From assembly GCA_022695795.1 (NCBI GenBank), contig MU404060.1:304749-368748 (forward strand): DNA of 64,000 nucleotides, read 5' to 3'. This stretch comes from Biscogniauxia marginata (lineage: Eukaryota; Ascomycota; Sordariomycetes; Xylariales; Xylariaceae). The position numbers and the translations under genes were made by a program. The notes under the pieces are model-generated. The model worked only from the letters and a program-made list of their open reading frames with translations, searched no databases and had not been told where the DNA came from. Every line of letters begins with the position of its first letter. Positions within the stretch are counted from its first letter, which is position 1. Positions 1-11,230 of the stretch are shown here, piece after piece.

Positions 1-456
1 TAAAATAGAATAAAGGGCTCAGAGTAGAAACATATGGCAAACACAGATAGGGTCAAAAACCAACATCAAAACAGAATGAATATCATAACCTAACACTAGA
101 CAGAATATCTAGATACCTATTCCAACCTCATGAAAAACGCTTCTCATGTCGAGGGGTATCCATGTGTAACTCAGAAGTCATAAATCCTTTCCCTTTCCAA
201 CACGCCGGTCTTCAGACCACCAGACCGACTTCAGTATTGCCTTTGTTTTCTCCAGCACCGATATGATTACCATTAAAATTTGAAAATAACAAGACCTGAA
301 AGAAACCCCGAAGCCTAAACGCACATGTAGATATCCCCTTGTCTGTAGCCGATCCATTACATACGTATGCGGTGATAAGTCCGAATACCATAAATTCTGA
401 ATTTTTCTTAAGTCCCAACTTGATGAATTAACTATCTGGGCCCAAGGGGCTCAGGT
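1..456. other. Intergenic left edge
   Basis: No coding region is supported here. The stretch probably holds the 3' untranslated region of the minus-strand gene ending at 457. The only open frame (212-418) has no recognisable features. Confidence 0.4.
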
Positions 457-816
457 TCAGGGGGCCGTGTCAGCCTTGGCATCATGTTTGCGGTCGTCCT
501 GGGCCGTAGGCTGACCACCCCTGTCTCCCCAGGCATTCTTGATACGCTGGCGCATCGACTTCTTGGGCTTGGAGGCGGCAATAGTGTCCGCCTTGTCGTA
601 GGAGAAAGTCGTGGACTCGGAGTACGTCGAGGCGGCATCAGACGGGGAGGCCACGACGGTTCGCAGTTGTGCTGTTGATTGTGACGACGGCGATGACTGG
701 GCAGCCGAGCGTCGTTTCTGCTCCTGGACTTGCGACCATATCAACTCCGGGTTTGTGATGGCCATCGAGGTCGGCGAGAAGGAGGCCGCGTAGGTAGCTT
801 GGCAGTTTCGGCACAT
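457..816 (-). CDS. Small conserved-looking protein of unknown function, 119 aa
   Basis: Single-exon reading frame with an ATG at 814-816 and a stop at 457. I do not recognise a domain. The N-terminus has a CxxC pair (MCRNC); the middle is rich in Ser, Gln and Ala and looks disordered; the C-terminal third is strongly basic with a KPKKSMRQRIKNAWGDRG stretch followed by an acidic/basic tail. That basic patch is the part most likely to be conserved. A second in-frame Met (residue 18, MAITNPELIW) could be the real start. Codon use is GC-rich compared with the surrounding DNA, which supports it being a gene. No neighbour lies within 3 kb upstream. Function unknown; localisation cannot be inferred. 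Confidence 0.6.
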   Translation of the reverse strand: MCRNCQATYAASFSPTSMAITNPELIWSQVQEQKRRSAAQSSPSSQSTAQLRTVVASPSDAASTYSESTTFSYDKADTIAASKPKKSMRQRIKNAWGDRGGQPTAQDDRKHDAKADTAP

Positions 817-3800
817 GATTGGAGACTTGTGAATGATGACTTATATGATTGTGGATATGTTTAATGCTGAAATAATTATTATTTCGGGATTGTAGAGTTG
901 AGAGCTGCTCTACTATGAAGGGTATGGGTTTCTTGTCTTCGGAGGAAGATGTGTGGAATTGGGTAAGGCTAATCGATGATATCTCAGCCAAGATCTCATG
1001 TCAACCTAAGGCGACAGTCATCTACTTATACATATTCTCTATGACTAACACTCTCTTAGTCGGTTCCGAATGACTGCGGAATAGGTGATCTGAGTAAGTC
1101 TTTCGGGCGAGCTATACACTCCCGGTATGTGTGTAAGTGGGCTGTGTGGATTATCTGCGGCCTTGTGGCTGAGACGGTGCGGTAGTGAAACACAACACTT
1201 GTAGGCCCTACTTTACACAAGATGACGAATGCGAAGGGCGTGGAATTGATGACTGCATTTTCCCTTGCCTCGTCAATTAGGCTGCCAAGATACAATATTC
1301 AGACAGCCGGGATGCTTCCCAGCACGCCATAAGAACAGCCGCGTCATTTCTGAGGTGCTGTCAATAACATACCATTTCTGCATCGAAGTTGATACAATTT
1401 TAATATGAAGTAACGGGGTACCTATATATATATATTTATTTACTTTGTTAACCAATATCATGGAGGACACGAGTCGTAGTTCGACAATTCCCTTTATGTT
1501 ATGAACTTACCGTCCCCCTTTAGTTCTCAGAAGGAGGCTGTTCCACTTACAGATCTAAAATAAGATGTGTTTTCAAACCCCTGTCGCCGAATCGGAAGCA
1601 GTGACTGGATCTAAACTGCGAAGCTAATTAGTCAATCTTAGTTACACCGGGGAATGACGAAGTCGGGGTAGAGCGGCCGGGTGACTCATTAACTAGTAGT
1701 TCCTCATTTGAGTCCCTAAATGTCAGCTCCAACTATATCGCTGCCTATTAATAATAGTCAATATATACCTAGTATACAGCCTTTTCTTCTTACAGAACAT
1801 GTCACACCAAAGAGGGGGGAGCACCATGGATGCGCAGGCCGTCACTCCTTGAATTCTTTTAATTGGAGCATGCTTACTTCAATGCATGTGAACTGAGATA
1901 GTTACGTATTCCCGAGCTAACTGCTATAAAAAAAAGGCATCATGTGAGGACGTGGAGTAATTAGAGGTTGTATTGATGACGGTCCAGGATCCCGGGACGG
2001 ACCACTAGCAACTGCATACATAGTCTTGACGCTTTTTCGGACTATACCACAGACAGAATTGCATTGGCTGCCTAAGTAAAGTGGACCCATTCTTACCCGC
2101 GAGACGATTTATAAGTTCACAATAATAGCAGAGGATCACCAGCCATCAATGATTTAGCAATTGGTAAACTGTCTCGAAAACTAACACCCAGGCTAACCTT
2201 TCATCATGCAACTCGACAGACGACGTGATCTGGCTCTTAAAGGTTGACATTTGCCCGATATGGGCGGTATGTGGGATAACACTCAAGAGTCAGTAACTAG
2301 AATTTGTTGTAAGGATGAAACCTGACCACAGCAAAATACACGATAACTAATAGTAAAGCTTCGTAATATAATTTGTTATATGACAATTCGCGGATGGTAC
2401 ACGTAGGTTACGCGTAATGCATCATCGTATTCGAACCACTAACCTTGCTCCCGACGTAGTAGTAGTAGTAGTAGTAGTAGTAACCAGGGATGTGTGTTTA
2501 GGGAAGCCTGGATATGCAATGAGATCACAATGTAGGTGGGACAGGAGAAGCTGAGAGTATTTGTGAAAGATATTCAATCGTCACCTCAAAATTTGATACT
2601 CAAAATCGAACGAAACAACGTAGACGTATACAGAGAAATGCGTCTACTTAGAATATATAGATTTCTTCAGGCTTTAATGATTCTATATTGTAATAGAGTA
2701 AGTAAGTATTAATGATGCAGTCCCCATTACTGTAGTACGTTTGTCTATAAGTCACTAGAGTTGTTCAGCATGCATCGAAATGCAGTTGCCTAGATCGAGG
2801 TGATATGGCTTGCCAATACCATTCCGGAACCGCTCTCGGCGAGATTCTTCCGTTATTGCTAAAATTAAAACCATCCATTATCATCTTGAATATACATATC
2901 TGGAGACAGTGTATCATTAAGCAGTACAATTAGACCCAAATCAGCAGTAGTCTTAGTAGCTGACTTGCTGAAAATATCCAACAAACAAGTAGTATGCTCC
3001 AAGAGATATACGTTGAACAATTTGAAGCAAACTGTATAGATGCATAATACATACTCCAGCAATAGTATAGGTAAATGATGTTGGACAACCTTTCATGAGA
3101 CCAGATTGGATAATGTTAGGGGGTGTTTACACGAATGCAACTAATTAATGGATTGTACGAATATCACCGGGACTGATGAAGGAAAGAGGATATGTTACAA
3201 TTGAGAAGGGGGGCCATTTGTGTGTGTGTAAACTTTATGAAGATTTTATAAGCATGTTTAAAGGACACCAAATCAACATTTGGGCTTTGTATTGGTTAAT
3301 ATGTTTAAACATAGTATGTCACCATTAATTGCAGTAGTTATACATAATGTGGATTTGAAAGTCATCAGTCTAGATCTAAAGCTAGGCAACACCTCTCCCC
3401 TTAACTATGCTGTTTAGTTCCAATATCCCAATTCACCAATAAGCAGTGGATGCTAGTAAATTAGGTGTACAAGAGTCATATACGCCCCGAAGGAACTCCC
3501 TTGACATTGAAACTCGAGCGGTTCGAATGCATGGAAAACGGGCGGCGGTGACTACAAGGTCGACAATATCAAGTAGTATACTAGAATTAAACTGTCAAAA
3601 GTTGAAAGTTTGTAATCTCTTGTAGCAGCAAAGGAGGATAGCAGGTGCAGAGATTGATTCGATAGATTTGTGGAATTCCTAGAATTACTGGCGGTATTTA
3701 ACGATGCTTCGTAACAAGAAGAGGCCGTGTTCATGTTCGAGGTGTACCAATAAAATGTTCAGTTAACAACCCAACCTTAGATATCTGGAATACATAATGT

Positions 3801-4323
3801 GGTTACACGTACTGTAATCTGCAGTTGAGCTAAGTTGAACCCCGGACCTGGAGTGTTTGTATCCATAGGTTAGTGCGGCCTTTTTCCGAAGAAATGCGCC
3901 ACACCCAGGGGCACTAGCGCCATAATCTGCGCCACGGTGACGACAAGGCGCGACCGAAAGTCTGAATGGTTCTCAGCGCCGTCACTGTCTTATTCTTCAT
4001 CTCCTTCATTTTTATTTCTTCAACGCCGCTCCACCACCTTGGCAGCATCATTGGTCGCTTTACTATTCTCACCAAGCAGCCATTGTACATGCTGCATTCG
4101 TTATATCCCATTTGTCTCAACAGCTCTGCGATAGCTGCACCCGCATCGGATTGCCTTGCATTTGAACCATAACTGCAGCCTGTTCCATTCGAGACACCCC
4201 CCTATCAGCACGGCGATACGGAAACTTGTCTCGTGATACCTTGATTTCCTCTTCGGTTCCGTTCAAAACGGAGGATAATAAGAGCCTGCTGCACGATCAC
4301 ACCCCACGATCGACCTCGTCGAG
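817..4323. other. 3.5 kb gene-poor stretch
   Basis: Only short open frames (60-117 codons), none with convincing codon use or a domain. AT-rich, with a (GTA)9 microsatellite at 2456-2482. The left end should hold the promoter of the minus-strand gene at 457-816 and the right end (about 3900-4323, GC-richer) the promoter and 5' UTR of the verprolin gene. Confidence 0.5.
2456..2482. repeat. (GTA)9 microsatellite
   Basis: Nine uninterrupted GTA units in non-coding DNA. Confidence 0.95.
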
Positions 4324-5795
4324 ATGCCCCCTCCGCCTCCTCCACCGCCGCCTCTCCCAGGCATAGGAGGACCGCCTCCGCCTCCGCCACCGCCTGGCGG
4401 CCTCCCATCAGCGCCTCCACCGGGCGCCGGCCGAGTATGTTACTCACTATTTTGCCGGCTCGTGACTTGTTGCTAACAGAAAACCAGGGTGCTTTGCTCA
4501 CCGACATTACGAAGGGCAGGGCGTTGAAGAAGGCCGTTACGAATGACCGATCCGCGCCTATAGTCAGTAAGCCATCGGGAGGAGGAGGCCCACCCATAGG
4601 AGGGGCACCTCCCGTACCAGGCCTTCCAAAGGCGCCGGCGATTCCCATAAGCCGAGCGAGGAGCGATAGCGATCAAGTCAATCGAGACAGCAGTGTAGCG
4701 ACCGAGCCTGCGCCGCAACTAGGAGGCCTGTTCGCCGGCGGCATGCCAAAGCTCAAGAAACGTGGCGGAGGCGTAGATACTGGAGGTAGGTGACCGACTT
4801 CGTCACTGTCCATACCTGATTCTAACTAACACCGGCCTGCAGCAAATCAGGACGCCTCGTACCGATCCGAGCATGAAACCTCTTCAGCCCCCAAACCTCC
4901 TTTCGCGCCGAGACCCCCTATGGGAGGCGCCCCTGCTATACCAGGACGTGCAGCACCGCCAGCAGCTCCAGCTCCTGCGATTCCATCGGCTCCAGTAGCA
5001 CCACCTGTTCAGCCATCTGTGGCGCAGCTAAGGAAGACAATCAACAACTCGCCACGGCCGCTCTCTGCTGCATCTACGAAAGGGCCTCCACCTCCTATAG
5101 GCAAGAAACCTCCTCCTCTACCAGGCTCTAAGAAACCTTCCACAGTTTCGAGTGCGCCATTCCAGCCCCCTCCGTTACCCGGCGCTCCTGCACCGCCGCC
5201 TCCTCCGTCTTCAGCACCGGCTCCACCGGCTCCACCTCCCCCGCCCCCGTCATCCGCTCCGGCGCCTCCGGCACCTCCCCCACCACCTCCAACTACGGCG
5301 CCACGCCCCCCTGCGGCGCCCTCACGCTCACAGCCGCCTCCCCCACCCCCACCGGCTGCCCCGTCTAACAATGCATCCTCGGTAAACATCGCGATGCACG
5401 CTGCCATGCGCGCAACCAGCGGCCGCTCCTCTCCAGTGCCGCCTCCCCCACCGCCTCCATCTTCCGCGCCGTCACCACCGTCCTCGCTGCCGCCGCCGCC
5501 GAGGGAACCCGCGACGGGAAGGCAGCGGACGGGCTCGCACCTGCGCAACTCGATGCTCGACGCGAGCTCGTACACGCTCGCGCCCAACGGGGCCAAGGCA
5601 CTGAGCCCGCAGCCGACGGGCAGCGGCGGCATCACCAGCCCCCGGCTGCCCGGCGAGCGGTACATCGTCCAGGACCCCCGGTGGAAGTTCACGGACGAGA
5701 GCATGCTGCCGAAGCCGCGGCCCTTCCAAGGCGGCACGAAGCGGTACAGGGCCGGCAGGGGAAGCAGCGTCCCGTTGGACCTGAGCGCGCTCTAG
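4324..5795 (+). CDS. VRP1: Verprolin/WIP-family actin-binding protein (WH2 domain), 453 aa
   Basis: Three exons fit in frame: 4324-4434, 4488-4785, 4843-5795. Intron 1 runs from GTATGT to CAG at 4487; the closer CAG at 4477-4479 would break the frame. The protein opens with a Pro/Gly tract, then a WH2 actin-binding motif at about residues 37-55 (GALLTDITKGRALKK), and a LKKRGG motif near 130. A long run of polyproline blocks (profilin and SH3 ligands) fills the middle. The C-terminus carries the WASP-binding type motif RYIVQDPRWKF followed by LPKPRPF. This order is diagnostic of verprolin/WIP, which links WASP and myosin-I to actin assembly at endocytic patches. The intron 1 boundary falls exactly at the start of the WH2 motif. 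The next gene is convergent. Confidence 0.93.
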
Positions 5796-6951
5796 AGAGG
5801 ACGCGAGCGGAGGAGCGGGGGAGATGGCGTCGGGAATGGAAACGGAAATGGGGTCAGGTTCTGGCGAACAACCCGAAACCGCAATCGGGAACGTGGGATG
5901 ATGGGCTGACGGGCTGACGGGACGAAGTTGAAGTTGGCCCAATCGAGTGATCATATATTTTGTTTTGGCATTGCACCGCGTTCTGGTTTTTTCTCCTTTT
6001 TTTGTCGTTTTCTAGAAGATGAAAAAGACACCGCCGGGGAAAAAAGGGATTGGTCCAGCTTTGTCTGTCTTCTACTGGGCCGAATAGACGGGACTCGGTC
6101 GAGGGTGTTATGTCGCGTTGCATTGCATTTATCCCGTCCCCCTTTTTTTCTCCAGTATAGGGATATTTCTATATTTACCTATATATATATATACATTGTT
6201 GAACCCAAGATAGATCAACCAGGCGACTAGAACCGGCGTGGCTTTGGTGGTGGAAGCGCGGCTACTTAGCTGCTATTGTATCGAGGCGAGGACACGGATC
6301 ATAGTCTACTCGTCAAGCGATAGGAAATTGACTTTATACTACTTATTAGTCCGTGTAGACGAATCTATTGCGCGTTGAGATGAACGGACTGGTTGACTTG
6401 ACCGGAGGGCGCAATACGCTGCAGACATTACACGTGAAATACGGTCACTGCCGGGCTCAGATGGTATGCATGTGCAGTTAATAATGAAACCGGCAACAGA
6501 GGAAGCAATACGCACTCGGTGGCAATCAGATCCATATCGTGATTAGGTCTAGCTCTAGGCACTTCTAGGTCTAGGTCTAGGTGAAGATGAAGATGAAAGT
6601 GCCTAAATGACCCAAGCCCAAAAGCAAGCAAGCCACAAATCCCAGCTACGTAGCCCAGTCGCAGCGCAGCGCAACCCCTGCTTTCCACGATCCTTCGTAA
6701 ATCCCCTCTCCTTTTTTCTCTCCCTATTTTTGCTCGCCTTCTCCAGTAGAAACCGATCAGATTGAGTTGATTATACACGCACAGCCGCCTTGCCTCTCTA
6801 TCAATTCTTTCCAGAACAAAGATAGAATCGACATCTGTGATTAACAGCAGGGATGCGAATGATGACTAGCTGACCGAGGTCAGCGAACTACATCAAAACC
6901 CAATTGCGAATACCTCATGCGAGAGGAGATAGGTGTTTTGATCGAACTGGT
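5796..6951. other. Convergent intergenic spacer
   Basis: Lies between the 3' ends of the verprolin gene (plus) and the large unknown gene (minus). It has T-rich runs, an AT dinucleotide run near 6180-6193 and a short TCTAGG-type tandem near 6545-6580. The 116-codon frame at 6428-6778 starts at GTG and looks random. It should contain both 3' UTRs. Confidence 0.5.
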
Positions 6952-9900
6952 TCACCAGTACTCCGGTCTATATCCTAGCCGGGAAAGCCCCCGGTTAGGC
7001 GACTTGGACGAAGTGCCCCTCTTTCTGGCCGCGATTTCTGCTATACTAGACGGGGGCATGCCATGGACAAGAGCATCCTGGAAGTTGTCGCCCCAGTAGC
7101 CAATCCCGTCCATAGATTTGACCATCTGCACGGCTGTGCGAATCAGGTTGTCAAATGCACCTGCCTTCTGGAACTCCTCAGCAGACCAAGTAGCCTCATC
7201 GCCAAACTCAAGGTCACGATTCTCTGTCAGGGCTGTAGACACCATACTTGACTGAATTGTGGCTTCATACCACATTCCCGCTTCGCCAGCCTGTTGGTTG
7301 CCAGGGGATTGTTCGTACTTGATAGTCGATGCTTCTTCCGTCTCGGATACGACATATCCCTTCATATCCCACACCTCGGAGATCTCCAGAATGTTTGTAT
7401 CGATCCCGCTGCTCGGCGAAAGGCTATCTTCACCTGGTGCTAGTAGAGTGTATGAAGCAATGTTGCGTGTTCGAACGCGATGTATCTTGACTCGGTACGC
7501 ACTCTTATTAATAAATTCCAAAACGGGTGGGCCTCCTCTCTGCTGTCTTAGGGAAACTGTTAGTTATGTGAAGTCAATAAAAACTTGTAATCAAGTTTTA
7601 CCTACATGATTCTCATAGAGTATGCAAGATCTTTGGCGAAGCTTTTACAAACCTTCTCCAAATCCTGTGCCGAACACAGCACGACTCGGAAATCCCAGGA
7701 GTGCTCCATGAAATGTACTGCGAGTGAGCGGGTTTCTGAATCAGCCGGTCTGATATTATGCTCAAATGTTGCACCATCGAAATCGATGGTAAATGAGTAC
7801 GTTAGATCATCTTCGGTCGTAGCCACACATGTAACCTCATATATAGTACGGCAGGTATGGTGTGACCATATTCTCTGGCCACTGCTGTCCTTCAAGTTAG
7901 CAATGAAATCGGCTTCTCCTCCATGAGTAGTGAGTATCTTGGTAAATAAGACATCCTTGGAGGCAACATGCCGCTTGTTCAAAGAATCTTGGAGGCTCTG
8001 CAAATTATGGCAACGAGACAGTGCCTCAGGACCAGGTAGCTGTACATGCATTGGATTGATCTTGGTAAAACATAATCGGCCCAAGTCAACTTTCAAGGAA
8101 ACTAGACCTGTGTAGATTCTTAGAAAGCTCATCATTTTGACAAGCTTCTCATTGAGAGTCTGTACCAGCTCAGACTGTGGGCTTTTAGAGTCGTCGCGTC
8201 TAGAACCCGCTTGCTGACGCATGGTACTGCGGAACGACCGAGATTCCTTCTCATCAGTTTTGCGCAACTGAGGCTGAGCCCTTTCTAGAGCAGTCTTCTG
8301 GGTACCTACTGAGCGAGCTCCTTGCCAGATATTCGCAAAGGGGTCATTCGTAGCCCATCGCGAATGATCTTGGACATATTCTTTAGTTCCGAGGAAGCTT
8401 TGCACACAATTCTTACCAGAGAGTTCGGTTTTCTGGGTTTTTGTCATATCCTGTGTTCTGCTGGAGTATGTGGAAGAGACCGAACCAGGGTCGCTTGGAT
8501 ACTTTCGAGGCGTCTCATCTACCTGTGTCCCTACTTCCTCTATGGGTTTGCTTTCGCCCACAGGCTCTTCTGCTCCCAGTGATTGTAGAAGTCTTACAGA
8601 GCGGCTGATATATGGGGGCATGCATCCAGAGGTAGCTTGCTGCTGGGGATTGGATAGGTCTGCTAGCGGGCTAGAAGGTGGTCCTGACTGAGGACTGGGC
8701 TGCCCTTTTCCTCGGGCATTGAAGTGGCGCTGAGCCCCAAAATCGGCACTACTCGCCTCGGAATCTTTGCAAGTTGGAACCGTTCTGTAATTTTCTTCAC
8801 TGGCTTTCTGCTGGATTGGCCGGGAATATCCTTCACCATTATCACTTGACTTGATACCAATCTCTTTACGAGTTCGCGTATCGTCCTGGTCATTCGACAT
8901 TAATTTTCGAGGTTGCGGTTTGAAATTTGGAAGGTGAGTGACCCAGGATTCCACCAGAGGATTCCGGTTTGTCTGAAAGTTGTTTGAGGCTTCATCAAGG
9001 ATAGTTGATGACAGAGTCGTCACCGATGGAGTCTCATCAATTCTTTGGCGAGCAGGAGGTTCCTTGACCTTGTATTGCCAACGGTCGGCGCTAAATACCG
9101 TGAAGGGCTGTTTTGCCTCCTTTTCATCAACCGCTGCGGTCGAGACCTGTTGCTCTTTGTCAAGACCTAATTGACGGACAACAACACCTTTCTCGAAGAG
9201 GACCTTATAATAATGGCCAATCGATCTATAATCCGCCCGGTCTAGGTAGTAAGTTTTCAGAAGGTGTTTGTCGACATGGGACAGGTAGTGGAGCACCACG
9301 TCGGCGCCAGTCCCAGATTTGTCTTCGCTGTAGAGGAAAGACTCGAATTGTGGCCCATCATCGAGCGGTAGTGACTATGGCAGAATTAGAATAGAATGGT
9401 TAGAGAGGCAAGAAACGCAATAAATATGACTCACAAAGTAGAAAGCCAGAGTGTCAAGTTTCCTCCTTGCAACAGAGAGTTCTGCCTCTGATTCCGCCCC
9501 GATGTAGACCGTAGATCCATCGAAACTTACGAATACCGTGGCACCGGTAAGCTGCTGCAAATCTGACAGCGCATTTCCAGGCAGTAATTCTCTGGTAGAT
9601 ACTCCTTCGCCAACTAAGTTGTCAGGAAGATTCCAGGTGCCCCGGTAGTTGGAGTGCGCTACTTCGTAGGGGTACATAAACTTGTCGTATTTTTCAAGTT
9701 GCTCCGGGGTAAAACCGCCTTTATCACGCCAGTCAGTTATGTGGCCGACTTTTGTGCTTGCATCCTTGGGTCTGTTAGCTAGTTACTCAAAATATTAAGT
9801 GCCATTAGGAAGAACTGAGGTCTCACCAAGCCTTTTTCGAATTCAGGGGTGACTATTCTGTCCAGCTCCTTCTTAGCAAGGACGATCACCTTCTCCTCGT

Positions 9901-10250
9901 CTTGGCGCAAACACCGGATCTTGAATCCACCAAAACTGGGATCGAAAATAACTTCCAAGTTCTTCAACGTCTATGTTAGAATCATGACGCCGAGAATACG
10001 GAGAGCAAATTTAATTCCAACGTACCTCTAATTCTTCATGTAGCGCATCATACAATTCGTCGAGGGCTTCAGGGCTAAGTATCCAGTTGGTACTCATATA
10101 GAACTCGAAGGATTCCTCCTGTGCATCCAGAATACTGGGAGCGACAGACACCAAAGACTGGCTATCGACATTGAGTGACTCCCAAGTGGGGAACTTCCTA
10201 GAGAGGGCATCAGAGACCCGGATATCGTATGAAGCCGCCACCGAAGACAT
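6952..10250 (-). CDS. Large uncharacterised protein, five exons, about 1020 aa
   Basis: Exons on the minus strand: 10250-10026, 9970-9827, 9764-9435, 9374-7606, 7546-6952. All phases agree and give 1020 residues ending LGYRPEYW. I do not recognise a named enzyme. Residues about 145-185 (TVFVSFDGSTVYIGAESEAEL) resemble the second half of a KH-like fold, so RNA binding is possible. The long middle exon holds a Ser/Gln/Pro-rich region predicted to be disordered, and the C-terminal 350 residues look globular. It resembles large fungal proteins annotated only as a domain of unknown function; I infer this from architecture alone. The exon 3 acceptor is the least certain boundary: CAG at 9774-9772 breaks the frame, so I used AAG at 9767-9765. 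The last intron also uses an AAG acceptor (7547-7549), after a good CTAAC. Confidence 0.8.
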
Positions 10251-11040
10251 CCTTGTAGGTCGTGCCAGAGAAATAGGTGCAAGGACCTAGCCGAAATCTT
10301 TTTGCAGACCGTCAATTGGCCGTCCAAAACTGCATGAGAAAGGTGGTGCGTTAGATTTTGTCGGTGTAATTCCTTTATCTATAAGTACATGTAGTAAAGA
10401 AGTAGTAAAGAGGAGGGGATGGGGGTGAGATTGTCAAGGTGTGCGTGGGCACGAGGCGACTCAGTTAGTGGCCACTGAATCTTTCAGAGACAAAGCGGGT
10501 AATCTCGAGGCCAGCGAAGAAGCTGATGGACAGGTCTTAAGAAGGGGTGTAGAAAGAAAAGGAATTGCTAGAATATGAAGTCATCCACTTACTTTGGCTA
10601 TTAAGACAGACACGATTTGACGAGTGTCTTGTCAGGTCAGGGTTGGCAAACGATTGCTTTGTGTTCACTGTGTCGGTGTCCTGCAGTGGGTTGTACGTTG
10701 GAAGAAGGAGGAAGTAGAAGGTAAGAGGAAGAAGGGTGTAAAGCTTTGTGTTTTTATTCAATGATCAGCGGGGGGCAGAGGGTGACAAGACAGAAGATTA
10801 GGTAGGTACCTGGGCAACCCGTAACATGAGTACCAATATGCCGATGCCTGGAAAGAACAGAAGAGGTAGTTGCCCGGTGGGCACGGGCGGTTTGTAGTGA
10901 ATGGGAATAGATGTCGTGTTGGGAGTCTTGCCTAATATGGTTTATCGGGTTGATGTCAGGTTGATGGCAGGTCTAGCCTCAAATCCAACCTTGAATGATA
11001 AAGCCGAGCCAGTAAAATCATCCTAATTGTTTGTTGCATT

Positions 11041-11230
11041 ATGTACCTACCTCCTACCTACATTGGTGAGTACCTACTAGGTCGTGGATATGTATCTCTC
11101 CAGGCTACATCGGATAGGTACATGATATGTATCTGAACAGGGCGGGCAAGTACCCTAGGTAGGTACCTATTTATTTATTCAATTATTACCTATGTAGATA
11201 CTCCGGGATATCTACATATCTCTAGGTGGG
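11041..11230. repeat. Cluster of TACCTA/TAGGTA motifs
   Basis: Many direct and inverted copies of TACCTA (for example CCTAGGTAGGTACCTA near 11153-11170) in non-coding DNA. Similar clusters occur at 21470-21625, 38700-39060 and 44755-44850. Confidence 0.6.

Noticed and set aside
2430..2445. B-box-like word (GGTTCGAATAC on the minus strand) beside the GTA repeat
   Set aside because: Mismatches the consensus at the end and has no stem, so no tRNA can be drawn.
5009..5737. 242-codon minus-strand frame opposite the verprolin gene
   Set aside because: It is the antisense shadow of the polyproline repeats (poly-Gly on the other strand).
6428..6778. 116-codon minus-strand frame with a hydrophobic stretch
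   Set aside because: Starts at GTG, random composition, lies between two 3' ends.
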